Part shown: in pieces, positions 1 through 12,500 of the stretch
How the letters are laid out: the number at the start of each line of letters is the position of its first letter
Position numbering within the stretch: the first letter of the stretch is position 1
Assembly: GCA_945910005.1 (NCBI GenBank)
Contig: OX246744.1
Span: 1,095,992 to 1,159,991, forward strand
Direction: 5' to 3'
DNA: 64,000 nucleotides
Source: Isoperla grammatica
Taxonomy: Eukaryota > Arthropoda > Insecta > Plecoptera > Perlodidae
Program-made: the position numbers and the translations under genes
Notes under the pieces: model-generated
The model's input: the letters and a program-made list of their open reading frames with translations, nothing else
What the model was told of the DNA's origin: nothing
Database searches by the model: none

Positions 1-305
1 AATGACGATTATTACAGATTGAATGCGCGTGTCAGATGGTGTTTGGTGACAAATGACGATTATAACAGAGTGAATGCGCGTGTCAGATGGTGTTTGGTGA
101 CAAATGACGATTATTACAGAGTGAATGAGCGTGTCAGATGGTGTTTGGTGACAAATGACGATTATTACAGAGTGAATGAGCGTGTCAGATGGTGTTTGGT
201 GACAAATGACGATTATTACAGATTGAATGCGCGTGTCAGATGGTGTTTGGTGACAAATGACGATTATTACAGATTGAATGCGCGTTTCAGATGGTGTTTG
301 GTGAC
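1..305. repeat. 51-bp minisatellite, about 6 copies
   Basis: Six near-identical 51-bp units run off the left edge of the window. Because 51 is a multiple of 3, one frame stays open for about 97 codons as a 17-residue repeat (core VRWCLVTNDDYY). That ORF is a by-product of the repeat and not a credible gene. The array lies in the intron upstream of the terminal exon at 509-666. Confidence 0.95.
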
Positions 306-508
306 TATTTAAACATACTCGATAGCTAGGTCGTATGACATCAGGCGAATGACGGCCATTATCGGGGTTAGGGAGTTATGATTCTTGTGGAGTGGGTCAA
401 GAAGAAGCCGGCAAGTATATGATGAAGAAGAGGAAGTGAGAAAGTGGGAAGAGGAAAAATGACGTGAGAATAACGGAGACACATAATGTAGTAATGTCGT
501 TGTTGCAG

Positions 509-666
509 GAACCGTCTTCGCAGTTCCCACCCTCTCCTCCTGGGAGATGTTCGAGCCCTCTAAGGGCGCCACCGAGATATGTCTGTGTTACTTTCCCAAA
601 TCTAAGCAGTATTCTGATTGTACTGCTACCCTCGAAAACATCATTCTCTGCAAAAAGAGTAAATAA
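509..666 (+). CDS. Terminal exon of an unidentified plus-strand gene (partial; possibly Cu-monooxygenase-like)
   Basis: A good acceptor (TCGTTGTTGCAG, ending at 508) is followed by a 52-codon open frame in phase 1, reading TVFAVPTLSSWEMFEPSKG and then ATEICLCYFPKSKQYSDC, ending CKKSK-TAA at 664-666. Codon content looks coding, unlike the overlapping frames. The spacing of WEM...EICLCYFPKSK...DC recalls the C-terminal end of DBH/MOXD-type copper monooxygenases (the EMCLNY-YYP region). This is a weak resemblance from memory, not an alignment. The rest of the gene lies left of the window. Confidence 0.5.
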
Positions 667-860
667 ACATCTCCAGTCCTCTTCAGAATAACATAAAATA
701 AATTCCATTTCAATTATGTGCAGCATACTTTTGACTTCATGAACGTTTTGCTTTTCAACGAGTTTGTTTGTTATTTTAGCACTTTTGATTCTTGCTGCTT
801 TTCTATGCTAAATGTTATTGAGGATTTGGATTGAACCAATAAAAATACTGTTTCGTCTCT
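667..860 (+). promoter_or_regulatory. Putative 3' UTR with polyadenylation signal
   Basis: AT-rich sequence follows the stop codon of the terminal exon. A canonical AATAAA at 838-843 is followed within about 30 bases by T/GT-rich sequence, as expected of an animal poly(A) site. Another A-rich AATAAA-like run overlaps the stop codon. Confidence 0.45.
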
Positions 861-2490
861 CTGCTTTAAGTGTTTTCTGTTGGTGTACTGTATTATTGTA
901 TTTAAACAAGACCGCGTACCGCGGCCTTGAGCCGCTATACCTCTATTATTTTCGTTTTATGCTTGCTAAAAGTTAAAAAAAAAAGTGTTTTTGTGTAAAA
1001 AACTTTATAAGTAGAAAACCAATTTTTTAAAGTACAATTAGTACATTTATTATGTCAAAGTGTCGTAGATACTTGAGTAAAGAAAGACACTTTAAAATTG
1101 GGGATTCGAATCGCGGATCCTTATAACAGTTGACACTTGCCTATATATACTACGCTACAACATTCGGTAGTTTACATCGTGTAACACGGGCGTGTATGTA
1201 GTGCAGCCAACAAACATCAACAGGACCTCAACCTACCTCACTTTCGAGGGATGTCAGGCAGGTGGGAAAGTAGCTTTTTCCATAAAGTAAGAACGAAACA
1301 TATTTAAAAATGATTGTGGCAAACAAATTCCATCGTCAAAATTTGAGAAAGTTCATTTTTAATACGTACTTTGGGCGTTTAAAAAAAGAAAATTGAAATG
1401 TTAGCACATTTCAGTAAGTAGTAACGCTTCTGGGTACGTTCCGGTAAAGTTGTTGTCAATAAAAAGCACATATTCTGAAAGGTAATGAAACGTGTTATAA
1501 AATATTGCAAAAAGAAAATGTCCGATTTCAAAGGGGGACATTTGGGGGACATTTAAAAATGAAAATAAAAAAACAAATTTACACATGCACCTAATGACGT
1601 ACGAAAATCAGAAGAACGGGACGTGCCGGGTACGTCCGGGTACATTCAATATGTCGTCAATAGTACCGGATACACCCAAAATGAGTAAAAAAAGTAACAA
1701 CAAATTCATTGGTGCTTTTTTCCGACGTTTAAAGATATCTAAAATTGTGGCAAAGCCAATTATTTTTTTTCTAATTTATAAATATAGTAATAATAATTAA
1801 ATAAACAAATATATAAATGTTTACATCACTTAATAAACTTATTGAAACATTTCGAGGTGGGAAAAGCAAAATTAACACGCTGTATTTATAATTAAAAGCT
1901 TGGCCGATGAATTTGCAATTTGGCTTTGGGTAATATATTATTAATATTACGTACTATAAAGCAATAATGGTAATAACTCATCAAGTTAATGAACTTTGAA
2001 ATCAATTTTATAATGTTATTCAAGTAACATTTCAGGAATTGGAAAATAACCTTGGGCTTAGACGGGAATTTGAAAAAACGGATTTATTTAAAACAGAGCC
2101 AAGAGACATACGTTTTATAGTATGTGTGTAAAAAATTGCTTTTTTTTTATACGCATGAGTTTATAGGTAAAGAGGACATATTTTGTTTAAGTAGAAGAAA
2201 CATGTACACAGATTCTCACCAGATTTATTAATGTTGAGGTAGATTGTTTATTTGTATTATTAGTTACATTTTTATTACCAAGAACACTCCGTTTGCAGAC
2301 TAACATATTTTGTGACTATAACAGTCACTGTGTTTATTTCATCGGCTTCCTCGAATACTTTCAACATATACTCTCACAATGCTTCAGGTTAGCCGTCACA
2401 GTAATGCCCTCTTTCAATTGGCTGCATTCAGTGCGCACTGACCTGACTATTGTATTGTTGTGCCACTTGTTATGCCAGGACAGCCATTAT
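861..2490. other. No gene recognised
   Basis: AT-rich intergenic DNA. The short ORFs here (for example 1585-1800) have no recognisable motif or splice context. Confidence 0.5.
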
Positions 2491-2497
2491 TTAGAGT

Positions 2498-2746
2498 TTA
2501 AGTTGTTCGAACTCTGAGTTGATCCAGCCCCAGTTCTCGAGGTAGCCATTTTGTGTTGCTAGTTCTGAGCGTCGCCGCTGCTGCTATGAGGGCGTTGTCG
2601 CTGTTACGGGTACACAGTTCCACGACCTTGGGGTTACGAAGTCCAGCCAAAACGTCTGAGAACAAATACAACAATGGTTTGTCAAGCGTTGGTGAATTCT
2701 TAGGAACTAAAATTGAGCCCGGTTTTGACTTTTTCGATCTTGCCAT
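2498..2746 (-). other. Unrecognised 82-codon ORF
   Basis: An open frame starts MARSKKSKPG and continues with a hydrophobic stretch (LLYLFSDVLAGL). The composition is more protein-like than neighbouring ORFs, but no family is recognised and no splice context supports it. It could be a transposon-derived fragment. The 2747-3420 stretch beyond it shows nothing recognisable. Confidence 0.15.
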
Positions 2747-3421
2747 ATTTTATTTTAAGTGATAATAATATGGTAAGAAACGGTAATTTTTTACGTATGA
2801 GGCGATGTATACTGCATGTGTCAAGCGATATTTGCATAATATTATCAAATACACCATATACTGTATTTTATTTTTAAATTTTCAAAAACTGAACTAGGAA
2901 TTATTTTGTAGATATTGTCTATCAATCGTGTTTGAACTTGTAAAGCTTTGTTTGCAAAATGACGGAACTGGAAGGTTGTTCAGACTGTATTTGTAACAGA
3001 ACGGAAGTACAGACACGCGATAATATACATGGTACATTTACTGATAACATTTAACATCCGCCGTGATGCTATTGGATATCTAATGAGTCTTGTTTGCGAG
3101 TAGATTGGACACCATTCAACACCATAACACCAATCCCATCATTACATTTTATCGTTTTATTGTCATATGTAAGATTATGTCAACAAAGTCATAAAACCAC
3201 CATGTGACCCGTGTGACAGTTCTTCATATGACTGGAAAAGATGCAACTATATTCGCAACACATCGTGTTTAATTTGAAACTTTGAGAAAAAATAAAAAAA
3301 TAAAAACAAATTTAAAAAAATATTTTAAGACACATGAGATGTCCAGTCAGAGCTACGCCGCAAGTGTCGCATGTACGATGTAGATAACTATGACGTCACC
3401 ATGAGACTTGTTACGTCGAGC

Positions 3422-3570
3422 CTACTGTACCTGTGTCTGAACGCAGTTGACCCTGGCGTAGATCTCCATGGTGTAGAAACTCGTGAAGAGTCCTGTACCG
3501 GTGATAAGAATCAGTAGGAAGAAGGTGTTGCCGCCCTTGAGTGAGTCTGAAGGTATGAACACTAGGGTGG
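3422..3570 (-). CDS. SOAT: SOAT exon 8 (C-terminal)
   Basis: Acceptor TTGTGTTACAG. It encodes [20 protein letters not shown], then a last helix and [12 protein letters not shown], ending CVQTQVQ-TAG at 3422. In vertebrate SOATs the same helix is followed by a QEWYARQHCP-type sequence and a longer tail, so this tail is short. Four extra copies of its acceptor lie upstream (3571-3722). Confidence 0.88.
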
Positions 3571-6500
3571 CTGTAACACAAGGAGGGTATGAACACTAGG
3601 GTGGCTGTAACACAAGGAGGGTATGAACACTAGGGGGGTTGTAACACAAGGAGGGTATGAACACTAGGGTGGCTGTAACACAAGGAGGGTATGAACACTA
3701 GGGTGGCTGTAACACAAGGAGGGTATGTGAGGCAAGTTGGGAGGAAATTACAAGTGTAATTTTGTAGTAATCGCTGAATTACATTTTGAATTTCTGTTGA
3801 AGAAAACCTTGGCAAAGATATTCAGTCAGGATTACTAAAATTGATGTCTCACCTCAACCCTGGATTTACCGTTGAGCCACCCCCATCGATCCGTCCTCAG
3901 GTTTCTTACAAAACATGATATTTGTATCAATTTATACATTTGGATCGCCAAGTGGGCCGGCAAGTTTGTAGAAGGTAGAAAACAGTGATAATGACCAATA
4001 AAGGAATAACAAAAGTGATGTACGAGAGCCATCTTTGTGGCAATGACGAAGGACCCACTATACTATCGGTTTCTGTTGTGTTTACCTCCTACTCCGATGA
4101 ACATCACGAACATGAGGGGGTAGAAGAAGCCGAAGGAGAACGCGAAGATGTATTCGTGAACAGCGGCGGAGGTTATGAACACTCCCATGGTTGGCAGGAA
4201 CTTCCCCCTGGACTTGAGCAACTCGTGGAGATCTCTGTAGATGTACGTGTAGAGCCAGTCGTGCACTATCATGTTCCACTTCCGGAAGTAGACCCCGTAG
4301 GAGGCGGCGTTCCACCAGTCCTGGGACATAGAGGAAGAGGGGTGAAACTACCACTTAGGCAGGAACCTCCCCCAAGACTCTTCTCTCTAGATCTAGATCC
4401 TCGCTCTCTGTAGGAGGCGGCGTTCCACCAGTCCTGATGACATGCAGAGAATGGTGGATTATCTGAGGGGAAGAACACCACCTACGACTCGTTGGTCCAG
4501 TGGTTAGCATCCCTGATTCCATTGCAGAAGGTTCCGGGTTTAAATCCCGCTTCAGGCAGAAGTTTTTTAACTTCTAATACGGATTCAATTCCATTACTTC
4601 TTGGCTTAGGAATAAGTAAACGGTGACTTTGGAGCCGTCCTAGCAACGAAGCACTCAATAAATTCAAAGTTGTTCTGAATCGGCCTTGTTGATTCTGGCA
4701 TTTGTCCGCGGGTGTTCGCACTGTCCAATCCCTAATTCATATGTTTCGTATTTGAAATATCGATCTTTGATTGGTTATCGCTCACTCGCCGATAGTGTTC
4801 GAAGCCTACAGGGTTGGTTTAGTCACTTTAAATTACAGTCCCCCACTGAAAATCAGTTAAGTTACTGAGTCTCTAAACTCGAAATGTGAATTTATTTATT
4901 TATTCTATTTTTATTATTTGAGGGGTAGTACACCACCCACGATTTACAAGAAACGCATTCACTATATCTCTCTCTCTAAGGGGCTCTCATAGAAAATACT
5001 GTGACCCAATATCATTCCCAAGGACTGATTTTTGACCAAGGTTACGAAGTGCCTAACATGCCATTATATAAGTACGTACACTGGGAAGTAGTTTGGGAAG
5101 ATTTCCAGTGATTGACATTTCTTTCACAATAATGATGCAAGTGATGGCAGTTCCTTACTTGCAACTATTTGAAACTTGTCTGCAAAGTCACTTTGACCTC
5201 TATTGGGTTTCATAGTTAGTAGGGACGTGGACAATTGTCAATTTATATCCACATTAATTTTGAGTGCTGGTTAGCGGAACATTTTCACTCCATTTTGGAC
5301 ACAAAAAGCAGCTCACACTTTTGATTTGCACTGTGGTAGACTGACAAGGAAATTCATCTTGGCAAGATTTAAAATAGTCAGCAAAGGAGGCAATTGAATC
5401 TACCTGGTAAAACATGCGGTCAGCAAAGCGCGTCAGCTCTGCTGCGGCGTTGCTCCAAGCGTGCAGGAAGCAGTAGATACCGCTGACGTCAGCGAGGATA
5501 GCTGGCAACATTGTACCGAAGATCAGCTCCACGTTCTGTTGGGGGGTGGACGAGCGGAGGCCCCAATCTCTGTAGGCCGGCTGGATCCAGCGTTGCAAGA
5601 TGTAGCAGTGGTAGAAGACGACGCAAACCACCTCGAGGAGATGTTTGGCTACGAAGCCCCAGCGGATCTCTTTCGTTCTGCAACGAGGTAGCAATTAACT
5701 GTCAGAAATATCCGTCAAGAACAACAAATAAACGCCGTAAACAAGAAATGTTACAAATGTAATGTAGCATTCCCAAAATTTCGGATAAGAATTGAAATAA
5801 TATGTAAAGAAAGTGAGTAGTTACCTGAGGTAAGTGTGAGTAGTTACCTGGGGTACGTTTGAGTAACTACCTGGGGTAAGTGCGAGTAGTTACCTGGAGT
5901 AAGTGTGAGTAGTTACCTGGGGTAAGTGTGAGTAGTTACCTGGGGCAAGTGTGAGTAGTTACCTGGGGTAAACGTGAGTAGTTACCTGGGGTAAGTGTGA
6001 GTCGTTACCTGGGGTAAGTGTCCCGGTAGACCAGGGTCGGACAGAACAGGAAGTACAGGAAGTGAGAGAAGCCAGGCCCCGGCCAGGTAGATGTCTTGTG
6101 GGCGACTACTCGGGGGGCGTTGGAGCGCACGAAGGCGTGGCTCTTCATCACCATGCGAACCTGGCGGCGGAAACACACAACACACGGTATCAAAGAGGTT
6201 AGAGCCAAGTCAAGTGCATTGCAAGGCGTGGCTCTTCATCACCATACGAACCTGGCGGCGGAAACACACAACACACGGTATCAAAGAGGTTAGAGCCAAG
6301 TCAAGTGCATTGCAAGGCGTGGCTCTTCATCACCATGCGAACCTGGCGGCGGAAACACACAACACACGGTATCAAAGAAGTTAGAACCAAGTCAAGTGCA
6401 TTGCAAGGCGTGGCTCTTCATCACCATGCGAACCTGGCGGCGGAAACACACAACACACGGTATCAAAGAGGTCAGAGCCAAGTCAAGTGCATTGCAAGGC

Positions 6501-9500
6501 GTGGCTCTTCATCACCATGCGAACCTGGCGGCGGAAACACACAACACACGGTATCAAAGAAGTTAGAACCAAGTCAAGTGCATTGCAAGGCGTGGCTCTA
6601 CATCACCATGCGAAGCTGGTGGCGGAAACACACAACACACGGTATCAAAGAGGTTAGAGCCAAGTCAAGTGCATTGCAAGGCGTGGCTCTTCATCACCAT
6701 GCGAACCAGGCGGCGGAAACACACAACACACGGTATCAAAGAAGTTAGAGCCAAGTCAAGTGCATTGCAAGGCGTGGCTCTTCATCACCATGCGAACCAG
6801 GCGGCGGAAACACACAACACACGGTATCAAAGAAGTTAGAACCAAGTCAAGTGCATTGCAAGGCGTGGCTCTTCATCACCATGCGAACCTGGCGGCGGAA
6901 ACACACAACACACTGTATCAAAGAGGTTAGAGCCAAGTCAAGTGCATTGCAAGGCGTGGCGTAGTTGCCTACCTGTTCACACAGTACTGTGATCGCCGTG
7001 GCTGGGGGGAGGGCCCACCTCACAACCAGCACGGCTGGGATTAGAATGAAGGACACCTGGTATACAACTAACACGCCCAACCAAGCGTAGTCCCAGTACA
7101 TCGTCATCGAAGCTGAAACAAAACCATTGACTATGAACTATCTACTGAGGGTCAGCCTTGCCATAATTGTTCCGTACGTTACGTAATTTTAAACGTGGTT
7201 TTTAAGTACTTGTCAACGAAAGTTGCCTGATACGTAACCCTAATGCAAGGAGCTCACAGTTCAAAGCACTCACATGGAGGATGCAACAAGTAGTTCCTGG
7301 CTGCCCAGCAAGAAGCTTGCCTGATACGTAACCCTAATGCAGAGAGCTCAGAGCTCAAAGCACTCACATGGAGGATGCAACAAGTAGTTCCTGGCTGCCC
7401 AGCAAGAAGCTTGCCTGATACGTAACCCTAATGCAAAGAGCTCAGAGCTCTAAGCACTCACATGGAGGATGCAACAAGTAGTTCCTGGCTGCCCAGCAAG
7501 AAGCTTGCCTGATACGTAACCCTAATGCAGAGAGCTCAGAGCTCAAAGCACTCACATGGAGGATGCAACAAGTAGTTCCTGGCTGCCCAGCAAGAAGCTT
7601 GCCTGATACGTAACCCTAATGCAAAGAGCTCAGAGCTCAAAGCACTCACATGGAGGATGCAACAAGTAGTTCCTGACTGCCCTGCAAGAAGCTTGCCTGA
7701 TACGTAACCCAAATGCAGAGAGCTCAGAGCTCAAAGCACTCACATGGAGGATGCAACAAGTAGTTCCTGGCTGCCCAGCAAGAAGCTTGCCTGATACGTA
7801 ACCCTAATGCAAAGAGCTCAGAGCTCAAAGCACTCACATGGAGGATGCAACAAGTAGTTCCTGGCTGCCCAGCAAGAAGCTTGCCTGATACGTAACCCTA
7901 ATGCAGAGAGCTCAGAGCTCAAAGCACTCACATAGTGGATGCAACAAGTAGTTCCTGGCTGCCCAGCAAGAAGCTTGCCTGATACGTAACCCTAATGCAA
8001 AGAGCTCAGAGCTCAAAGCACTCACATGGAGGATGCAACAAGTAGTTCCTGGCTGCCCAGCAAGAAGCTTGCCTGTTACGTAACCCTAATGCAAAGAGCT
8101 CAGAGCTCAAAGCACTCACATGGAGGATGCAACAAGTAGTTCCTGGCTGCCCATCAAGAAGCTTGCCTGATACGTAACCCTAATGCAGAGAGCTCAGAGC
8201 TCAAAGCACTCACATAATGGATGCAGCAAGTAGTTCCTGGCTGCCCAGCAAGAAGCTTCCCTGATACGTTACCCTAATGCAAAGAGCTCAGAGCTCAAAG
8301 CACTCACATGGAGGATGCAGCAAGTAGTTCCTGGCTGCCCAGCAAGAAGCTTGCCTGATACGTAACCCTAATGCAGAGAGCTCAGAGCTCAAAGCACTCA
8401 CATAGTGGATGCAGCAAGTAGTTCCTGGCTGCCCAGCAAGAAGCTTGCCTGATACGTAACCCTAATGCAGAGAGCTCAGAGCTCAAAGCACTCACATAGT
8501 GGATGCAGCAAGTAGTTCCTGGCTGCCCAGCAAGAAGCTTGCCTGATACGTAACCCTAATGCAGAGAGCTCAGAGCTCAAAGCACTCACATAGTGGATGC
8601 AGCAAGTAGTTCCTGGCTGCCCAGCAAGAAGCTTGCCTGATACGTAACCCTAATGCAGAGAGCTCAGAGCTCAAAGCACTCACATAGTGGATGCAGCAAG
8701 TAGTTCCTGGCTGCCCAGCAAGAAGCTTGCCTGATACGTAACCCTAATGCGGAGAGCTCAGAGCTCAAAGCACTCACATGGAGGATGCAACAAGTAGTTC
8801 CTGGCTGCCCAGCAAGAAGCTTGCCTGATACGTAACCCTAATGCAAAGAGCTCAGAGCTCAAAGCACTCACATGGAGGATGCAACAAGTAGTTCCTGGCT
8901 GCCCAACAAGAAGCTTGCCTGATACGTAACCCTAATGCAAAGAGCTCAGAGCTCAAAGCACTCACATGGAGGATGCAACAAGTAGTTCCTGGCTGCCCAG
9001 CAAGAAGCTTGCCTGATACGTAACCCTAATGCAAAGAGCTCAGAGCTCAAAGCACTCACATGGAGGATGCAACAAGTAGTTCCTGGCTGCCCAGCAAGAA
9101 GCTTGCCTGATACGTAACCCTAATGCAAAGAGCTCAGAGCTCAAAGCACTCACATGGAGGATGCATCAAGTAGTTCCTGGCTGCCCAGCAAGAAGCTTGC
9201 CTGATACGTAACCCTAATGCAAAGAGCTCAGTGGTCAAAGCACTCACATGGAGGATGCAACAAGTAGTTCCTGGCTGCCCAGCAAGAAGCTTGCCTGATA
9301 CGTAACCCTAATGCAGAGAGCTCAGAGCTCAAAGCACTCACATGGAGGATGCAGCAAGTAGTTCCTGGCTGCCCAGCAAGAAGCTTGCCTGATACGTAAC
9401 CCTAATGCAAAGAGCTCAGAGCTCAAAGCACTCACATGGAGGATGCATCAAGTAGTTCCTGGCTGCCCAGCAAGAAGCTTGCCTGATACGTCACCCTAAT

Positions 9501-12500
9501 GCAAAGAGCTCAGAGCTCAAAGCACTCACATGGAGGATGCAACAAGTAGTTCCTGGCTGCCCAGCAAGAAGCTTGCCTGATACGTAACCCTAATGCAAAG
9601 AGCTCAGAGCTCAAAGCACTCACATGGAGGATGCAACAAGTAGTTCCTGGCTGCCCAGCAAGAAGCTTGCCTGATACGTAACCCTAATGCAAAGAGCTCA
9701 GAGCTCAAAGCACTCACATGGAGGATGCAACAAGTAGTTCCTGGCTGCCCAGCAAGAAGCTTGCCTGATACGTAACCCTAATGCAGAGAGCTCAGAGCTC
9801 AAAGCACTCACATGGAGGATGCAACAAGTAGTTCCTGGCTGCCCAGCAAGAAGCTTGCCTGATACGTAACCCTAATGCAAAGAGCTCAGAGCTCAAAGCA
9901 CTCACATGGAGGATGCAACAAGTAGTTCCTGGCTGCCCAGCAAGAAGCTTGCCTGATACGTAACCCTAATGCAGAGAGCTCAGAGCTCAAAGCACTCACA
10001 TGGAGGATGCAACAAGTAGTTCCTGGCTGCCCAGCAAGAAGCTTGCCTGATACGTTACCCTAATGCAAAGAGCTCAGAGCTCAAAGCACTCACATGGAGG
10101 ATGCAACAAGTAGTTCCTGGCTGCCCAGCAAGAAGCTTGCCTGATACGTAACCCTAATGCAAAGAGCTCAGAGCTCAAAGCACTCACATGGAGGATGCAA
10201 CAAGTAGTTCCTGGCTGCCCAGCAAGAAGCTTGCCTGATACGTAACCCTAATGCAAAGAGCTCAGAGCTCAAAGCACTCACATGGAGGATGCAACAAGTA
10301 GTTCCTGGCTGCATGCAAGAAGTACGTAACCCTAATACAAAGATCTCAGAGCTCAAAGCACTCACATGGAGGATGCAACAAGTAGTTCCTGGCTGCCCAG
10401 CAAGAAGTACGTAACCCTAATGCAAAGAGCTCAGAGCTCAAAGCACTCACATGGAGGATGCAACAAGTAGTTCCTGACTGCCCAGCAAGAAGCTTGCCTG
10501 ATACGTAACCCTAATGCAGAGAGCTCAGAGCTCAAAGCACTCACATGGAGGATGCAACAAGTAGTTCCTGGCTGCCCAGCAAGAAGCTTGCCTGATACGT
10601 AACCCAAATGCAGAGAGCTCAGAGCTCAAAGCACTCACATGGAGGATGCAACAAGTAGTTCCTGGCTGCCCAGCAAGAAGCTTGCCTGATACGTAACCCT
10701 AAAGCAAAGAGCTCAGAGCTCAAAGCACTCACATGGAGGATGCAACAAGTAGTTCCTGGCTGCCCAGCAAGAAGCTTGCCTGATACGTAACCCTAATGCA
10801 AAGAGCTCAGAGCTCAAAGCACTCACATGGAGGATGCAGCAAGTAGTTCCTGGCTGCCCAGCAAGAAGCTTGCCTGATACGTAACCCTAATGCAAAGAGC
10901 TCAGAGCTCTAAGCACTCACATGGAGGATGCAACAAGTAGTTCCTGGCTGCCCAGCAAGAAGCTTGCCTGATACGTAACCCTAATGCAAAGAGCTCAGAG
11001 CTCAAAGCACTCACATGGAGGATGCAACAAGTAGTTCCTGGCTGCCCAGCAAGAAGTACGTAACCCTAATGCAAAGAGCTCAGAGCTCAAAGCACTCACA
11101 TGGAGGATGCAACAAGTAGTTCCTGGCTGCCCAGCAAGAAGTACGTAACCCTAATGCAAAGAGCTCAGAGCTCAAAGCACTCACATGGAGGATGCAACAA
11201 GTAGTTCCTGGCTGCCCAGCAAGAAGTACGTTACCCTAATGCAAAGAGCTCAGAGCTCAAAGCACTCACATGGAGGATGCAACAAGTAGTTCCTGGCTGC
11301 CCAGCAAGAAGTACGTAACCCTAATGCAGAGAGCTCAGTGGTCAAAGCACTCACATGGAGGATGCAACAAGTAGTTCCTGGCTGCCCAGCAAGAAGCTTG
11401 CCTGATACGTAACCCTAATGCAGAGAGCTCAGAGCTCAAAGCACTCACATGGAGAATGCAGCAAGTAGTTTCTGACTGCCCTGCAAGAAGCTTGCCTGAT
11501 ACGTAACCCTAATGCAAAGAGCTCAGAGCTCAAAGCACTCACATGGAGGATGCAACAAGTAGTTCCTGGCTGCCCAGCAAGAAGCTTGCCTGATACGTAA
11601 CCCTAATGCAGAGAGCTCAGAGCTCAAAGCACTCACATGGAGGATGCAACAAGTAGTTCCTGGCTGCCCAGCAAGAAGCTTGCCTGATACGTAACCCTAA
11701 TGCAGAGAGCTCAGAGCTCAAAGCACTCACATGGAGGATGCAACAAGTAGTTCCTGGCTGCCCAGCAAGAAGCTTGCCTGATACGTAACCCTAATGCAGA
11801 GAGCTCAGAGCTCAAAGCACTCACATGGAGAATGCAGCAAGTAGTTTCTGACTGCCCTGCAAGAAGCTTGCCTGATACGTAACCCTAATGCAAAGAGCTC
11901 AGTGGTCAAAGCACTCACATGGAGGATGCAACAAGTAGTTCCTGGCTGCCCAGCAAGAAGCTTGCCTGATACGTAACCCTAATGCAGAGAGCTCAGAGCT
12001 CAAAGCACTCACATGGAGGATGCAACAAGTAGTTCCTGGCTGCCCAGCAAGAAGCTTGCCTGATACGTAACCCTAATGCAGAGAGCTCAGAGCTCAAAGC
12101 ACTCACATGGAGGATGCAGCAAGTAGTTTCTGTCTGCCCTGCAAGAAGCTTGCCTGATACGTAACCCTAATGCAAAGAGCTCAGAGCTCAAAGCACTCAC
12201 ATGGAGGATGCAACAAGTAGTTCCTGGCTGCCCAGCAAGAAGCTTGCCTGATACGTAACCCTAATGCTGAGAGCTCAGAGCTCAAAGCACTCACATGGGG
12301 AATGCAGCAAGTAGTTTCTGACTGCCCTGCAAGAAGCTTGCCTGATACGTAACCCTAATGCAGAGAGCTCAGAGCTCAAAGCACTCACATGGGGAATGCA
12401 GCAAGCAGTTTCTGACTGCCCTGCAAGAAGCTTGCCTGATACGTAACCCTAATGCAGAGAGCTCAGAGCTCAAAGCACTCACATGGAGGATGCAACAAGT

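Noticed and set aside
19..312. 97-codon ORF of a 17-residue repeat as a gene
   Set aside because: It is open only because the 51-bp unit is a multiple of three, and it has no context beyond the array.
4269..4481. A second SOAT active-site exon (alternative exon 7)
   Set aside because: Only the first ~25 bases and the acceptor are conserved; the rest has diverged beyond coding, so it is treated as a degenerate partial duplication.
4482..4721. ORF on the minus strand as a gene
   Set aside because: It lies entirely in the SINE copy, and the same frame recurs in the other copies.
6091..6748. Plus-strand ORFs of the type [21 protein letters not shown]
   Set aside because: Antisense reading of the SOAT exon 5 acceptor minisatellite.
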